A program made the position numbers and the translations under genes. A model generated the notes under the pieces. That model had not been told where the DNA came from. It searched no databases and was given only the letters and a program-made list of their open reading frames with translations. Of a DNA stretch of 64,000 nucleotides, positions 9,167 to 16,607 are shown one piece after another (position 1 is the first letter of the stretch; every line of letters begins with the position of its first letter). The DNA comes from Microbacterium sp. 11MF (GTDB taxonomy: Bacteria; Actinomycetota; Actinomycetes; Actinomycetales; Microbacteriaceae), in the NCBI RefSeq assembly GCF_000383475.1, contig NZ_KB911459.1, positions 1,316,467 to 1,380,466 of the forward strand. Reading direction: 5' to 3'.

Positions 9167-10978
9167 TCAGCCTGTGACGGGCAGGAGGGGGGTCTCCGAG
9201 CCCGACGGCATGACGCGGTAGTGCGTGAGCACCTGCGCCATCGCCTTCTTGAACACCGAGCGGTTGGCCGACGACATGCGCTGCTTCTTGGGCTCGTCGA
9301 AGACCGTCAGGACAACATACTTCGGATCCTCCGCCGGGGCGAAGCCGACGAGAGACGTGAAGTAGAGGTTCTTCTTGTAGCCGCCGTGGCCGTCGGAGAT
9401 CTGGGCGGTGCCGGTCTTGCCGCCCATCCGGTAGCCGGGGAGGGCGACGTCGTCGGCCAGCGTTCCCTGCGCGAACACATTCTCGAGCATGAGAGACACC
9501 TCCTTCGCCGTCTCCTCCTTGATGACCCGTTCGGGCTTCGCCAGCTTCGGCGTCACGACGTGGCCGTCCGGCTTCGTGCACGACTCGACGAGGGATGCCG
9601 GCATCCGGACACCGCCGTTGGCGAAGGTCTGGTAGGCGTTGGCGACCTGGACGGCCGTGACAGTGAACGCCTGGCCGAAGGTGGTCGCGTACTTCGTCTG
9701 GTTGTCCCACGTGTCGGCGGGGTTGAGGATGCGTTCGGGTTCACCGGACCAGCCCAGACCGTCCTGCTGACCGGCACCGAACTTCTTCAGGTAGTCGTAC
9801 CGGGTCTGCGGGTCGACCATCGCGCCGAACTGCGACATGGCGACGTTGGACGAGGTGACCAGGCCACCGTTGAGGGTGAGGTTCTGGGTGGCGTGGTTCT
9901 CGGAGTCGTTGACGACGGCGCCGTTGTCGAAGACCATCCGGTCGGGGACGGTGACCGTCGTCTCCGGGGTCACGCCGGCCTGTTCGATCGCGGTCGCCGC
10001 GGTCACGGGCTTGAAGGTCGAGCCCGGCTCGAACGAGAACCGGAGGAGGCGCGAACCGCGGTCGGCGGAGTCGCTGGCACCGGGATCGTTGGGGTCCACG
10101 GTGTCGGTCTCGGCCAGCGCACGGATCTTGCCCGTGGCGACCTCCATCACGAGGATGCCGCCCCAGTTGGCCTGGTACCGCTGGGTCTCCTCGGCGATGA
10201 GCTGCTGCATGTACCACTGCAGATCGGAGTCGATCGTCAGCTTCAGGGTGCCGCCGTCGACCGCGGGCTTCTCGACCGCTGTGCCGGGGATGGTGACCCC
10301 GTTGGCGCCCAGCTGGTACTTGATGCTGCCGCTCGTGGGTTCGAGGCACGAGTCCTGGAGCTTCTCCACGCCCTCGAGGGGCTGTCCGTCCGAGCCGACG
10401 AAGCCGATGATGTTCCCGCCGACCGCACCGTCCGGGTAGGACCGGGAGGCGACGGGCTCGAAGGAGAGGAAGGGGATCTGCAGATCTGCGAGCTTGCGGA
10501 ACTCCGCCGTCGAGACGAGCCGCTTGATCACCTGATACCGGTTCTTGGGGTCTTTCGCGTAGGCGTCGTCGACGATCGCCCGCACGTCGTCGACGTCCTG
10601 ACCCGTGACGTCGGCGATCCGGGCCGCGATCTCGGGCCAGGTGACGGTCTCGGGTTCGCCGGCATCGTTCTTGACGACGGCACCGTTCTCGTCGCGGAGC
10701 GACATGCCCTTGGCTGCGAGCATCGGGTCGATCGCCACGTTGTAACGCAGCATGCTCGTCGCGAGCGGCTTACCGTTCGTGTCGACGATCGAGCCGCGCG
10801 CACCTTCCAGCTCGGAGGTCTTCTGCATCCCCTTGCTGAACGCGTCCGCAACGTGCTGGCTGGCGTTGACGATCTGGATGTCCACCAGGCGGACGACGAA
10901 CGCGACGAGGACGACGAGGACGACGGCGAGGGCGACGACGGTGCGACGGCGCGGGCTTCGGGTTGCTCGGGTCGTCAT
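9167..10978 (-). CDS. ftsI: Class B penicillin-binding protein FtsI (PBP3), septal transpeptidase
   Basis: FtsI cross-links septal peptidoglycan outside the membrane, in complex with FtsW. The 603 residues have a basic N-terminus, one membrane anchor (VVALAVVLVVLVAFVVRLVD), a PBP dimerisation region starting near residue 50, and the transpeptidase domain. The catalytic serine is S320 in PGSTFKPV, with K323. The SSN triad is at 376-378 (TSSNVAMS) and the KTG triad at 521-523 (GGKTGTAQIS). It starts four bases after the ftsL-like stop. Confidence 0.95.
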   Translation of the reverse strand: MTTRATRSPRRRTVVALAVVLVVLVAFVVRLVDIQIVNASQHVADAFSKGMQKTSELEGARGSIVDTNGKPLATSMLRYNVAIDPMLAAKGMSLRDENGAVVKNDAGEPETVTWPEIAARIADVTGQDVDDVRAIVDDAYAKDPKNRYQVIKRLVSTAEFRKLADLQIPFLSFEPVASRSYPDGAVGGNIIGFVGSDGQPLEGVEKLQDSCLEPTSGSIKYQLGANGVTIPGTAVEKPAVDGGTLKLTIDSDLQWYMQQLIAEETQRYQANWGGILVMEVATGKIRALAETDTVDPNDPGASDSADRGSRLLRFSFEPGSTFKPVTAATAIEQAGVTPETTVTVPDRMVFDNGAVVNDSENHATQNLTLNGGLVTSSNVAMSQFGAMVDPQTRYDYLKKFGAGQQDGLGWSGEPERILNPADTWDNQTKYATTFGQAFTVTAVQVANAYQTFANGGVRMPASLVESCTKPDGHVVTPKLAKPERVIKEETAKEVSLMLENVFAQGTLADDVALPGYRMGGKTGTAQISDGHGGYKKNLYFTSLVGFAPAEDPKYVVLTVFDEPKKQRMSSANRSVFKKAMAQVLTHYRVMPSGSETPLLPVTG

Positions 10979-10982
10979 GTTC

Positions 10983-11591
10983 TCAGTGTGTGGCGGGGGT
11001 CGGCAGTCCGTCGGTGATCGACGGGGGTGTCGGCGTATTGGCCAGCAGCTCCTTGTCGAGGGATGCGCCGGAGTCGAGGCTCGCCTCCGGATCGGTGACG
11101 AGCGGGACCCCTGCGACGAGGGCGTTCGAGACGGCGGCGCGGGACAGCGCCTGGACCGACGAGGTGTCCGACGCGCCCTTCGTCGGGCCCAGGGTCCTAC
11201 CGTCGCTCAGGCGGATGTAGCTCGGCTCCCCGCCGGCGACGAGGCCGAGCGCGGACGCGTTGGCGGCGAGGTACTGCGGCGAACTGAGTCCGGCCACCTC
11301 GTCCTCGAGGATCTGCTTCTGGTAGTTGGCGTCGCGCTGCTGTGAGGTGAGGTCCTTGACCTCGAACGCGCCCTGGGTCGTCACGATCGAGAGCCCCATC
11401 TGCACGCCGGCGATCGCGAGAGCACCGACGACGGCGATCACGCCGAACGCCCGACGGGGACGACGGCGAGGCTGAGGAGCGATGCCGACGCCCGCCCGAC
11501 CGACCGGTCGGAGGGACGGCGCCGCCGACCCGAGGAGGATCTCATCGGGCGCGGTGTCGATGGCGGTGGTGGCCAGGGCAGAAGCGCTCAT
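10983..11591 (-). CDS. ftsL: FtsL-like divisome membrane protein
   Basis: Small bitopic protein of 202 residues between rsmH and ftsI, the normal place of ftsL. It has a cytoplasmic tail with a basic segment ([10 protein letters not shown]), one helix ([22 protein letters not shown], about 49-70) and then a predicted coiled-coil run ([20 protein letters not shown]), as in FtsL/FtsB-type proteins that bridge FtsQ and FtsWI. The C-terminal ~90 residues are Ser/Ala/Gly-rich and probably disordered. Sequence identity in this family is low, so the call rests on topology and position. ATGA overlap with rsmH. Confidence 0.75.
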   Translation of the reverse strand: MSASALATTAIDTAPDEILLGSAAPSLRPVGRAGVGIAPQPRRRPRRAFGVIAVVGALAIAGVQMGLSIVTTQGAFEVKDLTSQQRDANYQKQILEDEVAGLSSPQYLAANASALGLVAGGEPSYIRLSDGRTLGPTKGASDTSSVQALSRAAVSNALVAGVPLVTDPEASLDSGASLDKELLANTPTPPSITDGLPTPATH

Positions 11592-12547
11592 GACGCCTCC
11601 CTCACTCTCTCGGCCGCACGCAGCCGCACCGGGGTGGCACGCGGGTTGCGGATCTTCTCTTCGTCGGACGCCAGCTCTGCACCCTTGGTGAGGAGCCGGA
11701 AACGGGGGGCATGCTCGGGAGGCTCGATGGGCAGCCCGGCAGGAGCGGTGGAGCGGGTCGACTCGGCGAACACGCGCTTGACGAGTCGGTCTTCGAGGGA
11801 CTGGTACGACATGACGACGATCCGACCTGAGACGGGCAGGATGCCGAGGGCCGCCGGCAGGGCGCGCTCGAGCACCGCCAGCTCGCCGTTGACCTCGATG
11901 CGCAGCGCCTGGAAGACGCGCTTGGCGGGGTGACCGCTGCGCTCGCGCTGGACGGCCATCGGGGTGGCCGCGATGAGGATGTCGACGAGGTGCGCGGAGC
12001 GCTCGATCGGAGCCTCCTGCCGAGCGGCGATGATCGCCCTGGCGTAGCGACCGGCGAGCTTCTCGTCGCCGTAGCGTTCGAAGATCCGTCGCAGGTCGCC
12101 CTCGCCGTAGGTCGCGACGATGTCCGCCGCCGTCGTGCCGGCAGTCTGGTCCATCCGCATGTCGAGCGGTGCGTCCTTCGAGTACGCGAATCCGCGGTCT
12201 GCCTCGTCCAGCTGCAGTGAGGAGACGCCGAGGTCGAAGAGGATGCCGTCCGCATGCGAGAAACCGGCACCGCGAACCGCGTCGGCGATGCCGTCGTAGA
12301 CGGTGTGCACGAGGGTGATGCGGTCGCCGAAGCGGGCGAGCCTCTCCCCCGCGATGCGGAGAGCGTCCGTGTCGCGGTCCAGACCGATGAGGTGAACGGC
12401 GGGGAAGCGTTCGAGGAGCGCCTCGGAGTGTCCGCCCATGCCGAGGGTCGCGTCGACGACGACGGCGCCGTCGCGCTGGAGGGCGGGAGCGAGCAGCTCG
12501 ACGCAGCGGTCGAGCAGGACGGGGGTGTGGATGTCGTCGTGTGCCAT
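11588..12547 (-). CDS. rsmH: 16S rRNA (cytosine(1402)-N4)-methyltransferase RsmH
   Basis: RsmH (MraW) methylates N4 of C1402 in 16S rRNA using SAM. The start ATG at 12547 gives [19 protein letters not shown], the typical RsmH opening. The SAM-binding motif is [19 protein letters not shown], followed by [31 protein letters not shown] and [17 protein letters not shown] are family signatures. The 319-residue length is normal. It lies 104 bases after mraZ and overlaps the ftsL-like gene by ATGA. Confidence 0.96.
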   Translation of the reverse strand: MAHDDIHTPVLLDRCVELLAPALQRDGAVVVDATLGMGGHSEALLERFPAVHLIGLDRDTDALRIAGERLARFGDRITLVHTVYDGIADAVRGAGFSHADGILFDLGVSSLQLDEADRGFAYSKDAPLDMRMDQTAGTTAADIVATYGEGDLRRIFERYGDEKLAGRYARAIIAARQEAPIERSAHLVDILIAATPMAVQRERSGHPAKRVFQALRIEVNGELAVLERALPAALGILPVSGRIVVMSYQSLEDRLVKRVFAESTRSTAPAGLPIEPPEHAPRFRLLTKGAELASDEEKIRNPRATPVRLRAAERVREAS

Positions 12548-12651
12548 GGTGCCTTCGGTTTCCGAGAGGTCCTCGACCCCGATCCCCATCCGCTCCGACC
12601 TGGCGCCGGGGAAGTGCGTCAGGGCGTGCGGCTGGGAGTCGCAGTCGAGGA

Positions 12652-13083
12652 TCAGAAGAGTCCTGGGATCACCTCCTGCTCCATGTCCGAGTACGTGTCT
12701 TCGTTGCTGTCGGCGTAGGCGTTCCACGCGTCCGAGTTCCAGATCTCGGCGTGCGCGCCGACACCCGTCACGATCAGTTCCCGCTCGAGCCCCGCGTAGG
12801 TGCGGAGGTGGGGCGGGATGGTGATGCGGTTCTGCGAGTCGGGCTTCTCGGCGCTCGCGCCCGAGAGGAACATGCGCTGGAAGTCGCGCGCCTGCTTGTT
12901 CGTCAGCGGAGCTTCACGGATGCGCTCGTAGACGCGCTCGAACTCGACCGAGCTGAACACGTAGAGGCACCGCTCCTGGCCACGGGTGATCACGACGCCG
13001 GGGCCGAGGTCGTCGCGGAACTTCGCCGGAAGGATGACCCGACCTTTGTCATCCAGCTTGGGGGTGTGGGTGCCCAACAACAT
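12652..13083 (-). CDS. mraZ: Transcriptional regulator MraZ
   Basis: MraZ is the DNA-binding regulator at the head of dcw clusters; it forms ring oligomers and binds repeated boxes in its own promoter. The 143 residues carry two AbrB-like swapped-hairpin motifs, [20 protein letters not shown] near the N-terminus and [18 protein letters not shown] in the second half. The ATG at 13083 follows a strong GGGGGTGA Shine-Dalgarno. Three boxes at 10-bp spacing lie about 42-67 bases upstream, so autoregulation is likely. Confidence 0.96.
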   Translation of the reverse strand: MLLGTHTPKLDDKGRVILPAKFRDDLGPGVVITRGQERCLYVFSSVEFERVYERIREAPLTNKQARDFQRMFLSGASAEKPDSQNRITIPPHLRTYAGLERELIVTGVGAHAEIWNSDAWNAYADSNEDTYSDMEQEVIPGLF

Positions 13084-13124
13084 CGCTCGGTCACCCCCTT
13101 CGTCCGGCCCGCTCCAGGATGACA

Positions 13125-13150
13125 CCACTTTACTCCACTTCCCTCCACTC
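13125..13150 (-). promoter_or_regulatory. mraZ: MraZ operator: three direct repeats with 10-bp period
   Basis: On the minus strand three GTGG cores, in AGTGGAG/AGTGGTG contexts, occur exactly one helical turn apart. Their complements CCAC are at 13125-13128, 13135-13138 and 13145-13148. MraZ proteins of other bacteria bind tandem TGGG- or AAGTGG-like boxes at 10-bp spacing ahead of mraZ, which fits both place and spacing. Confidence 0.8.
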
Positions 13151-13236
13151 TGCGACTGCTTTCCGCCGCAGCGCCAGGAAATCCGCCACGACGGGGCCGA
13201 GTGGCTCCCCGGCATCCGTCACGCGAACACAAAAAA

Positions 13237-13260
13237 AGCACCGACCCGGAGGTCGGTGCT
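13237..13260 (-). terminator. Intrinsic terminator of the DUF3040 gene
   Basis: Perfect 10-bp stem (AGCACCGACC with GGTCGGTGCT, loop CGGA). Read on the minus strand it is followed by a T run (A7 at 13231-13237 on the plus strand). It lies 49 bases past the stop at 13309 and insulates the dcw promoter from that gene. Confidence 0.88.
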
Positions 13261-13266
13261 TCTGAA

Positions 13267-13280
13267 GTGGAGGGAGGTGG
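13267..13280 (+). promoter_or_regulatory. Second pair of MraZ-like boxes, opposite orientation
   Basis: GTGG cores at 13267-13270 and 13277-13280 in AGTGGAGGGAGGTGGAG context repeat the 10-bp spacing of the mraZ operator, but on the plus strand and beyond the terminator. Whether MraZ binds here is unknown. Confidence 0.35.
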
Positions 13281-13308
13281 AGCGCCTCAGCTCATCGGTG
13301 GCTGATGC

Positions 13309-13686
13309 TCATCGGTCGTCGTTCCGGCGATCCCATCGATCGTTCATCCGATCCATGAACGACGCGGAAGCGGGGGCGCGCGCGGCACGCGGCTTCCGCG
13401 TCCCCGTGGCGGCGCGCGACGCCGCGGCGCCCTTCGCGGGGGTGAAGGCCAGGACCACGCCGACGACCATGACGACGAAAGCCAGGACGCCGACCACGAT
13501 GAGCGAGGTGGCGACTCCGACGACCAGACCGGCGATGCCGAGGAGCACGAGAACGGAGCCGTAGACGATGTTCCGGTAGCTGAGAGGACCCGTGCCCCGG
13601 TCCGCGCTGACTACGTCGGCATCGTTGCGCATGAGATGGCGTTCCATCTCGTCCAGCAGACGCTGCTCCTGCTCTGACAGTGGCAT
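13309..13686 (-). CDS. DUF3040 family small membrane protein
   Basis: A 125-residue protein of unknown function that sits beside mraZ in many actinobacteria. The N-terminal SEQEQRLLDEMERHLMRND is the diagnostic DUF3040 helix. Two adjacent hydrophobic helices follow (VYGSVLVLLGIAGLVVGVA and IVVGVLAFVVMVVGVVLAF), then a basic, Arg-rich C-terminal tail. The Shine-Dalgarno is GAGGGGG, about six bases before the ATG. It is monocistronic, ends at the terminator at 13237-13260, and is divergent from the polyprenyl synthase gene. Confidence 0.85.
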   Translation of the reverse strand: MPLSEQEQRLLDEMERHLMRNDADVVSADRGTGPLSYRNIVYGSVLVLLGIAGLVVGVATSLIVVGVLAFVVMVVGVVLAFTPAKGAAASRAATGTRKPRAARAPASASFMDRMNDRWDRRNDDR

Positions 13687-13734
13687 GCATCCCCCTCGGG
13701 TCGGTCAGTCAAGTGTACGCGTGCGCGCGATCAC

Positions 13735-13740
13735 TAGGCT
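13735..13740 (+). promoter_or_regulatory. -10 element of the polyprenyl synthase gene (leaderless)
   Basis: TAGGCT exactly six bases before the GTG at 13747. Transcription should start at or next to the start codon. No Shine-Dalgarno is visible. Confidence 0.6.
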
Positions 13741-13746
13741 AGGCCC

Positions 13747-14844
13747 GTGCCACACTTCCCCGACCCGATCGTCGTCGTTTCCCAGCGAGTCGAGAGGTTC
13801 CTGCAGGCACAGCGCGACGCCGCCGCCGACTTCGGCGCAGAGGCCAGCGCCTTCGTGGAGTCCGGCGCGTCCGCCGCCACCGGCGGCAAAGGGTTCCGCG
13901 CCAAGTTCTGCCTCGCCGGCTGGCGGGCCGTCGCGACGGCCGGGACGAGCGGCACGCCCGACATCCCCGAGGTCGTGACCGCGGCATCCGCTGCCCTCGA
14001 GATCTTCCACGCGGCCGCCCTCGTCCACGACGACGTCATCGACCGCTCCGACACCCGCCGCGGGCGACCCGCGTCGCACCGCGCGTGGGAGGCGGCGCAC
14101 CGATCGGAGGCGTGGGCCGGCGACGGCGAGGAGTTCGGGCGGTCGGCCGCGATCCTCCTGGGCGATCTGCTCGTGGCGTGGAGCGACGACCTGCTCGAGG
14201 AGGGTCTGGTCGAAGCCGATCCCGACCGGGCCCACCGCGCCCGCGGCGAGTTCGCCCGCATGCGCCGCGAAGTGACGATCGGACAGTTCCTCGACGTCGC
14301 CGAGGAATCGGCGTACGTCACCGCCCCCGTCGAGACCCACGCCGATCGCGCGCTCCGGGTCGCCTCGTTGAAGTCGGCGCGGTACAGCGTCCAGCATCCG
14401 CTGCAGCTCGGCGCCACGCTCGCTGGAGCGGATGCCGAGCAGTACCGCGCGCTCGGCGACTTCGGGCATCCCATCGGGCTCGCCTTCCAACTGCGCGACG
14501 ACGTCCTCGGCGTGTTCGGGGACAGCGCGGTGACGGGCAAGCCGGTCGGCGACGACCTCCGCGAGGGGAAGCGGACGCTCCTCATCGCGTACGCGCGGGC
14601 CTCGCTCGCGCCGGGCGCTCTCCGGGTGTTCGACGAGCTCATCGGCGATCGCGAGCTGTCACCCGAACAGGTCGGCCATCTGCAGCAGACCATCATCGAC
14701 ACCGGAGCGCTCGCCCTCGTCGAGGAACGGATCTCCGCGTGGGCGGCCGAGGCCGATCGCGCCCTCCGCGGCGCACGCCTCGGCAACGGCGCGGTCAGCG
14801 AACTGCGCGACCTCGCACGGGCGGCGACGGTGCGCGCGGCCTGA
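13747..14844 (+). CDS. Polyprenyl (geranylgeranyl-type) diphosphate synthase
   Basis: Trans-prenyltransferase that condenses isopentenyl diphosphate with an allylic diphosphate in the cytoplasm, feeding lipid carriers, quinones or carotenoids. The 365 residues carry the first aspartate-rich motif HDDVIDRSDTRRGRPASHR (DDxxD) near residue 95 and the second region FQLRDDVLGVFGD near 245. The latter reads DDxxG rather than DDxxD, as in many IdsA-type actinobacterial enzymes. Chain length cannot be read reliably. The M. tuberculosis counterpart region (idsA2, Rv2175c, pknL, aroG) has the same gene set. The start is GTG with a leaderless promoter. Confidence 0.9.
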   Translation: MPHFPDPIVVVSQRVERFLQAQRDAAADFGAEASAFVESGASAATGGKGFRAKFCLAGWRAVATAGTSGTPDIPEVVTAASAALEIFHAAALVHDDVIDRSDTRRGRPASHRAWEAAHRSEAWAGDGEEFGRSAAILLGDLLVAWSDDLLEEGLVEADPDRAHRARGEFARMRREVTIGQFLDVAEESAYVTAPVETHADRALRVASLKSARYSVQHPLQLGATLAGADAEQYRALGDFGHPIGLAFQLRDDVLGVFGDSAVTGKPVGDDLREGKRTLLIAYARASLAPGALRVFDELIGDRELSPEQVGHLQQTIIDTGALALVEERISAWAAEADRALRGARLGNGAVSELRDLARAATVRAA

Positions 14845-14861
14845 GCCGCGGCATCCGCTCG

Positions 14862-15206
14862 TCAGGCGAGCGACTGCGCGACGCGCCGGACCTCGCTCTT
14901 ACGGCCCTGACGGAGTGCCTCGATCGGCGGGAAGCCGATGGACTCCTCGGGGGCGAGCAGCCAGTCGATCGCCTCGTCGTCCGAGAAACCGGCGTCCTGC
15001 AGCACGATGATCGTGCCGCGGAGCGACGAGAGGGGCGCGCCGTCGACGAGGAAGACGGACGGGACGCGCGGCGCCCCGAAGCGGCGGGACGCGACGAGCT
15101 GGTGCTCGTCGAGCATGCGACGGACGCGCCCGAGCGGCTCTCCCGTCAGCTCGACCAATTCGGGAAGGCTCAGCCAGTCAGTGGACACGGGCGACTCAGA
15201 ACTCAC
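14862..15206 (-). CDS. Rv2175c-family DNA-binding protein
   Basis: A 114-residue winged-helix protein resembling M. tuberculosis Rv2175c, a DNA-binding substrate of the kinase PknL. Visible segments are DWLSLPELVELTGEPLGRVRR (helix-turn-helix), a middle wing with APRVPSVFLVDG and GTIIVLQDAGFSDDEAIDWL, and a C-terminal IGFPPIEALRQGRKSEVRR. It is convergent with the synthase gene and close to the PASTA kinase gene at 16608, as in Mycobacterium. Phosphorylation by that kinase is inferred from the relative, not seen. The Thr-rich N-terminal tail of the mycobacterial protein is shorter here. Confidence 0.8.
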   Translation of the reverse strand: MSSESPVSTDWLSLPELVELTGEPLGRVRRMLDEHQLVASRRFGAPRVPSVFLVDGAPLSSLRGTIIVLQDAGFSDDEAIDWLLAPEESIGFPPIEALRQGRKSEVRRVAQSLA

Positions 15207-15244
15207 CCCTCCACTATCGCATTCCCACCCCGTACTCGCTCATA

Positions 15245-15286
15245 ACACCAGTCACATCCGTCTCATGGATTGACACCAGTCACATC
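15245..15286 (+). promoter_or_regulatory. Tandem 14-base repeats before the LysM gene
   Basis: ACACCAGTCACATC occurs at 15245-15258 and again at 15273-15286, 28 bases apart. The second copy overlaps a TTGACA (15270-15275) that could be a -35. GTCACA-type direct repeats are known for the response regulator MtrA upstream of wall-hydrolase genes in other actinobacteria. That assignment is inference. Confidence 0.45.
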
Positions 15287-15339
15287 GGCGTGTCACGGTT
15301 TCAGCGGGGGGATCCACCGATCTGGGACCGAACGAAGGA

Positions 15340-16536
15340 ATGTCTGTGCGCCGGAACGACGTACTTCCCGCTGCTCTGATTCAGAGAAGCGCCCCGGCGG
15401 TGATCGGGTCCATCGCCCTCTCACTGTCTCTCCTCCCCCTCGATGCTGCGTCTGCCGACGAGCGGCGGGTCTCCGCTCCGGAACCGCTGACGGCTCGGGC
15501 CTACGCAAGCCCGACATCCGCGACCGCGAAGGTCGACGTCGTCGGGACCGCGGCAGCTGCGCGATCCGTCAAGACGCACGTCGTCGCGCGAGGCGACACC
15601 GTCAGCGCCATCGCCGCAGCGCACGGAGTCCGGACCGCCGACGTGCTCACGTGGAACGGGCTCAGCTGGCGTTCGGTGATCCATCCCGGCGACGTGCTGC
15701 GGCTCGGCCCCAAGGCCGCCCGGACGAATGCCGCGCCGCCAGCGAAGGCTCCTGCCGCGGCATCCACCTACACCGTGCGTCGCGGCGACACGCTCTGGTC
15801 CATCGCGGCTCGTCACGACGTCAGTGTGTCGACGCTGTCCCGCGCGAACGGTCTGGGGGGCTCGACGACCATCCACCCCGGGCAGAAGCTGATCGTCCGC
15901 GCCCTCGCCGCGCCGCGCGCCGCTGTGGTCGCTGCGCCGGCCGCCGGACCCGTGCACGAGGTGTCGGCCGGGGAGACGATGTGGGCGATCGCGACGCGGA
16001 GCGGTGTCAGCCTCGCGCGGCTCCTCGCGGCCAACGGCCTGGACGAGGGGTCCATCATCTACCCGGGGCAGAAGCTCCGCATCCCGACCGCGAAGCCGGC
16101 ACCCGCGGCCGCCGGGAAGGCACGCGCCGCCCTCGACGGCGAGCAGATCGCGAACATCAAGACGATCATCTCCGTCGGGCGGGAACGCGGCGTCTCCCGG
16201 GACGGCATCGCGATCGCCCTCGCCACCGCGATGGTCGAGTCGTGGATCCGCAACCTCGACGGCGGAGACCGGGACTCGCTGGGACTGTTCCAGCAGCGTC
16301 CGAGCGCCGGCTGGGGAACGCAGACGCAGATCCGCGACCCCCGCCGATCCGCCGCCGCGTTCTTCGGCGGTCCGTCTGACCCGAACGGCGACCGCACGCG
16401 CGGCCTGCTGGACATCGACGGCTGGGAGGACATGGCGTTCGGGGACGCCGCGCAGGCGGTGCAGATCTCGGCCTACCCCGAGCGGTACGGTCCGTGGAAG
16501 GCCGAGGCGTACCGCTGGCTCGAACTGTATGGGTGA
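15340..16536 (+). CDS. Secreted LysM peptidoglycan-binding protein with transglycosylase-like C-terminal domain
   Basis: The 398-residue product has a signal peptide or N-terminal anchor (residues 1-40) and three LysM repeats, each with the hallmark start: VVARGDTVSAIA, VRRGDTLWSIA and VSAGETMWAIA. Linkers are Ala/Pro-rich. The C-terminal ~130 residues (from about GEQIANIKTIISVG) contain ALATAMVESWIRNLDGGDRDS and GLFQQRPSAGWGT. The family acts as lytic transglycosylase or resuscitation-type hydrolase, with a glutamate (here in MVES) as likely catalyst. It is exported to the cell wall. The exact reaction is not proven by sequence. Confidence 0.85.
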   Translation: MSVRRNDVLPAALIQRSAPAVIGSIALSLSLLPLDAASADERRVSAPEPLTARAYASPTSATAKVDVVGTAAAARSVKTHVVARGDTVSAIAAAHGVRTADVLTWNGLSWRSVIHPGDVLRLGPKAARTNAAPPAKAPAAASTYTVRRGDTLWSIAARHDVSVSTLSRANGLGGSTTIHPGQKLIVRALAAPRAAVVAAPAAGPVHEVSAGETMWAIATRSGVSLARLLAANGLDEGSIIYPGQKLRIPTAKPAPAAAGKARAALDGEQIANIKTIISVGRERGVSRDGIAIALATAMVESWIRNLDGGDRDSLGLFQQRPSAGWGTQTQIRDPRRSAAAFFGGPSDPNGDRTRGLLDIDGWEDMAFGDAAQAVQISAYPERYGPWKAEAYRWLELYG

Positions 16537-16595
16537 GTCCGGACCGGCACCCGAGCGAGGGTGCGCCGTTACCCGGGCTCGCAGGGTCGGCTCCG

Positions 16596-16601
16596 TAGAC
16601 T
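16596..16601 (+). promoter_or_regulatory. -10 element of the PASTA kinase gene (leaderless)
   Basis: TAGACT exactly six bases before the GTG at 16608, with no Shine-Dalgarno between. Confidence 0.6.
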
Positions 16602-16607
16602 TCTGAC

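Noticed and set aside
15207-15339. ydaO-type (c-di-AMP) riboswitch before the LysM gene
   Set aside because: The gap is only about 130 bases and does not show the conserved core of that riboswitch. The repeats look like protein-binding sites.
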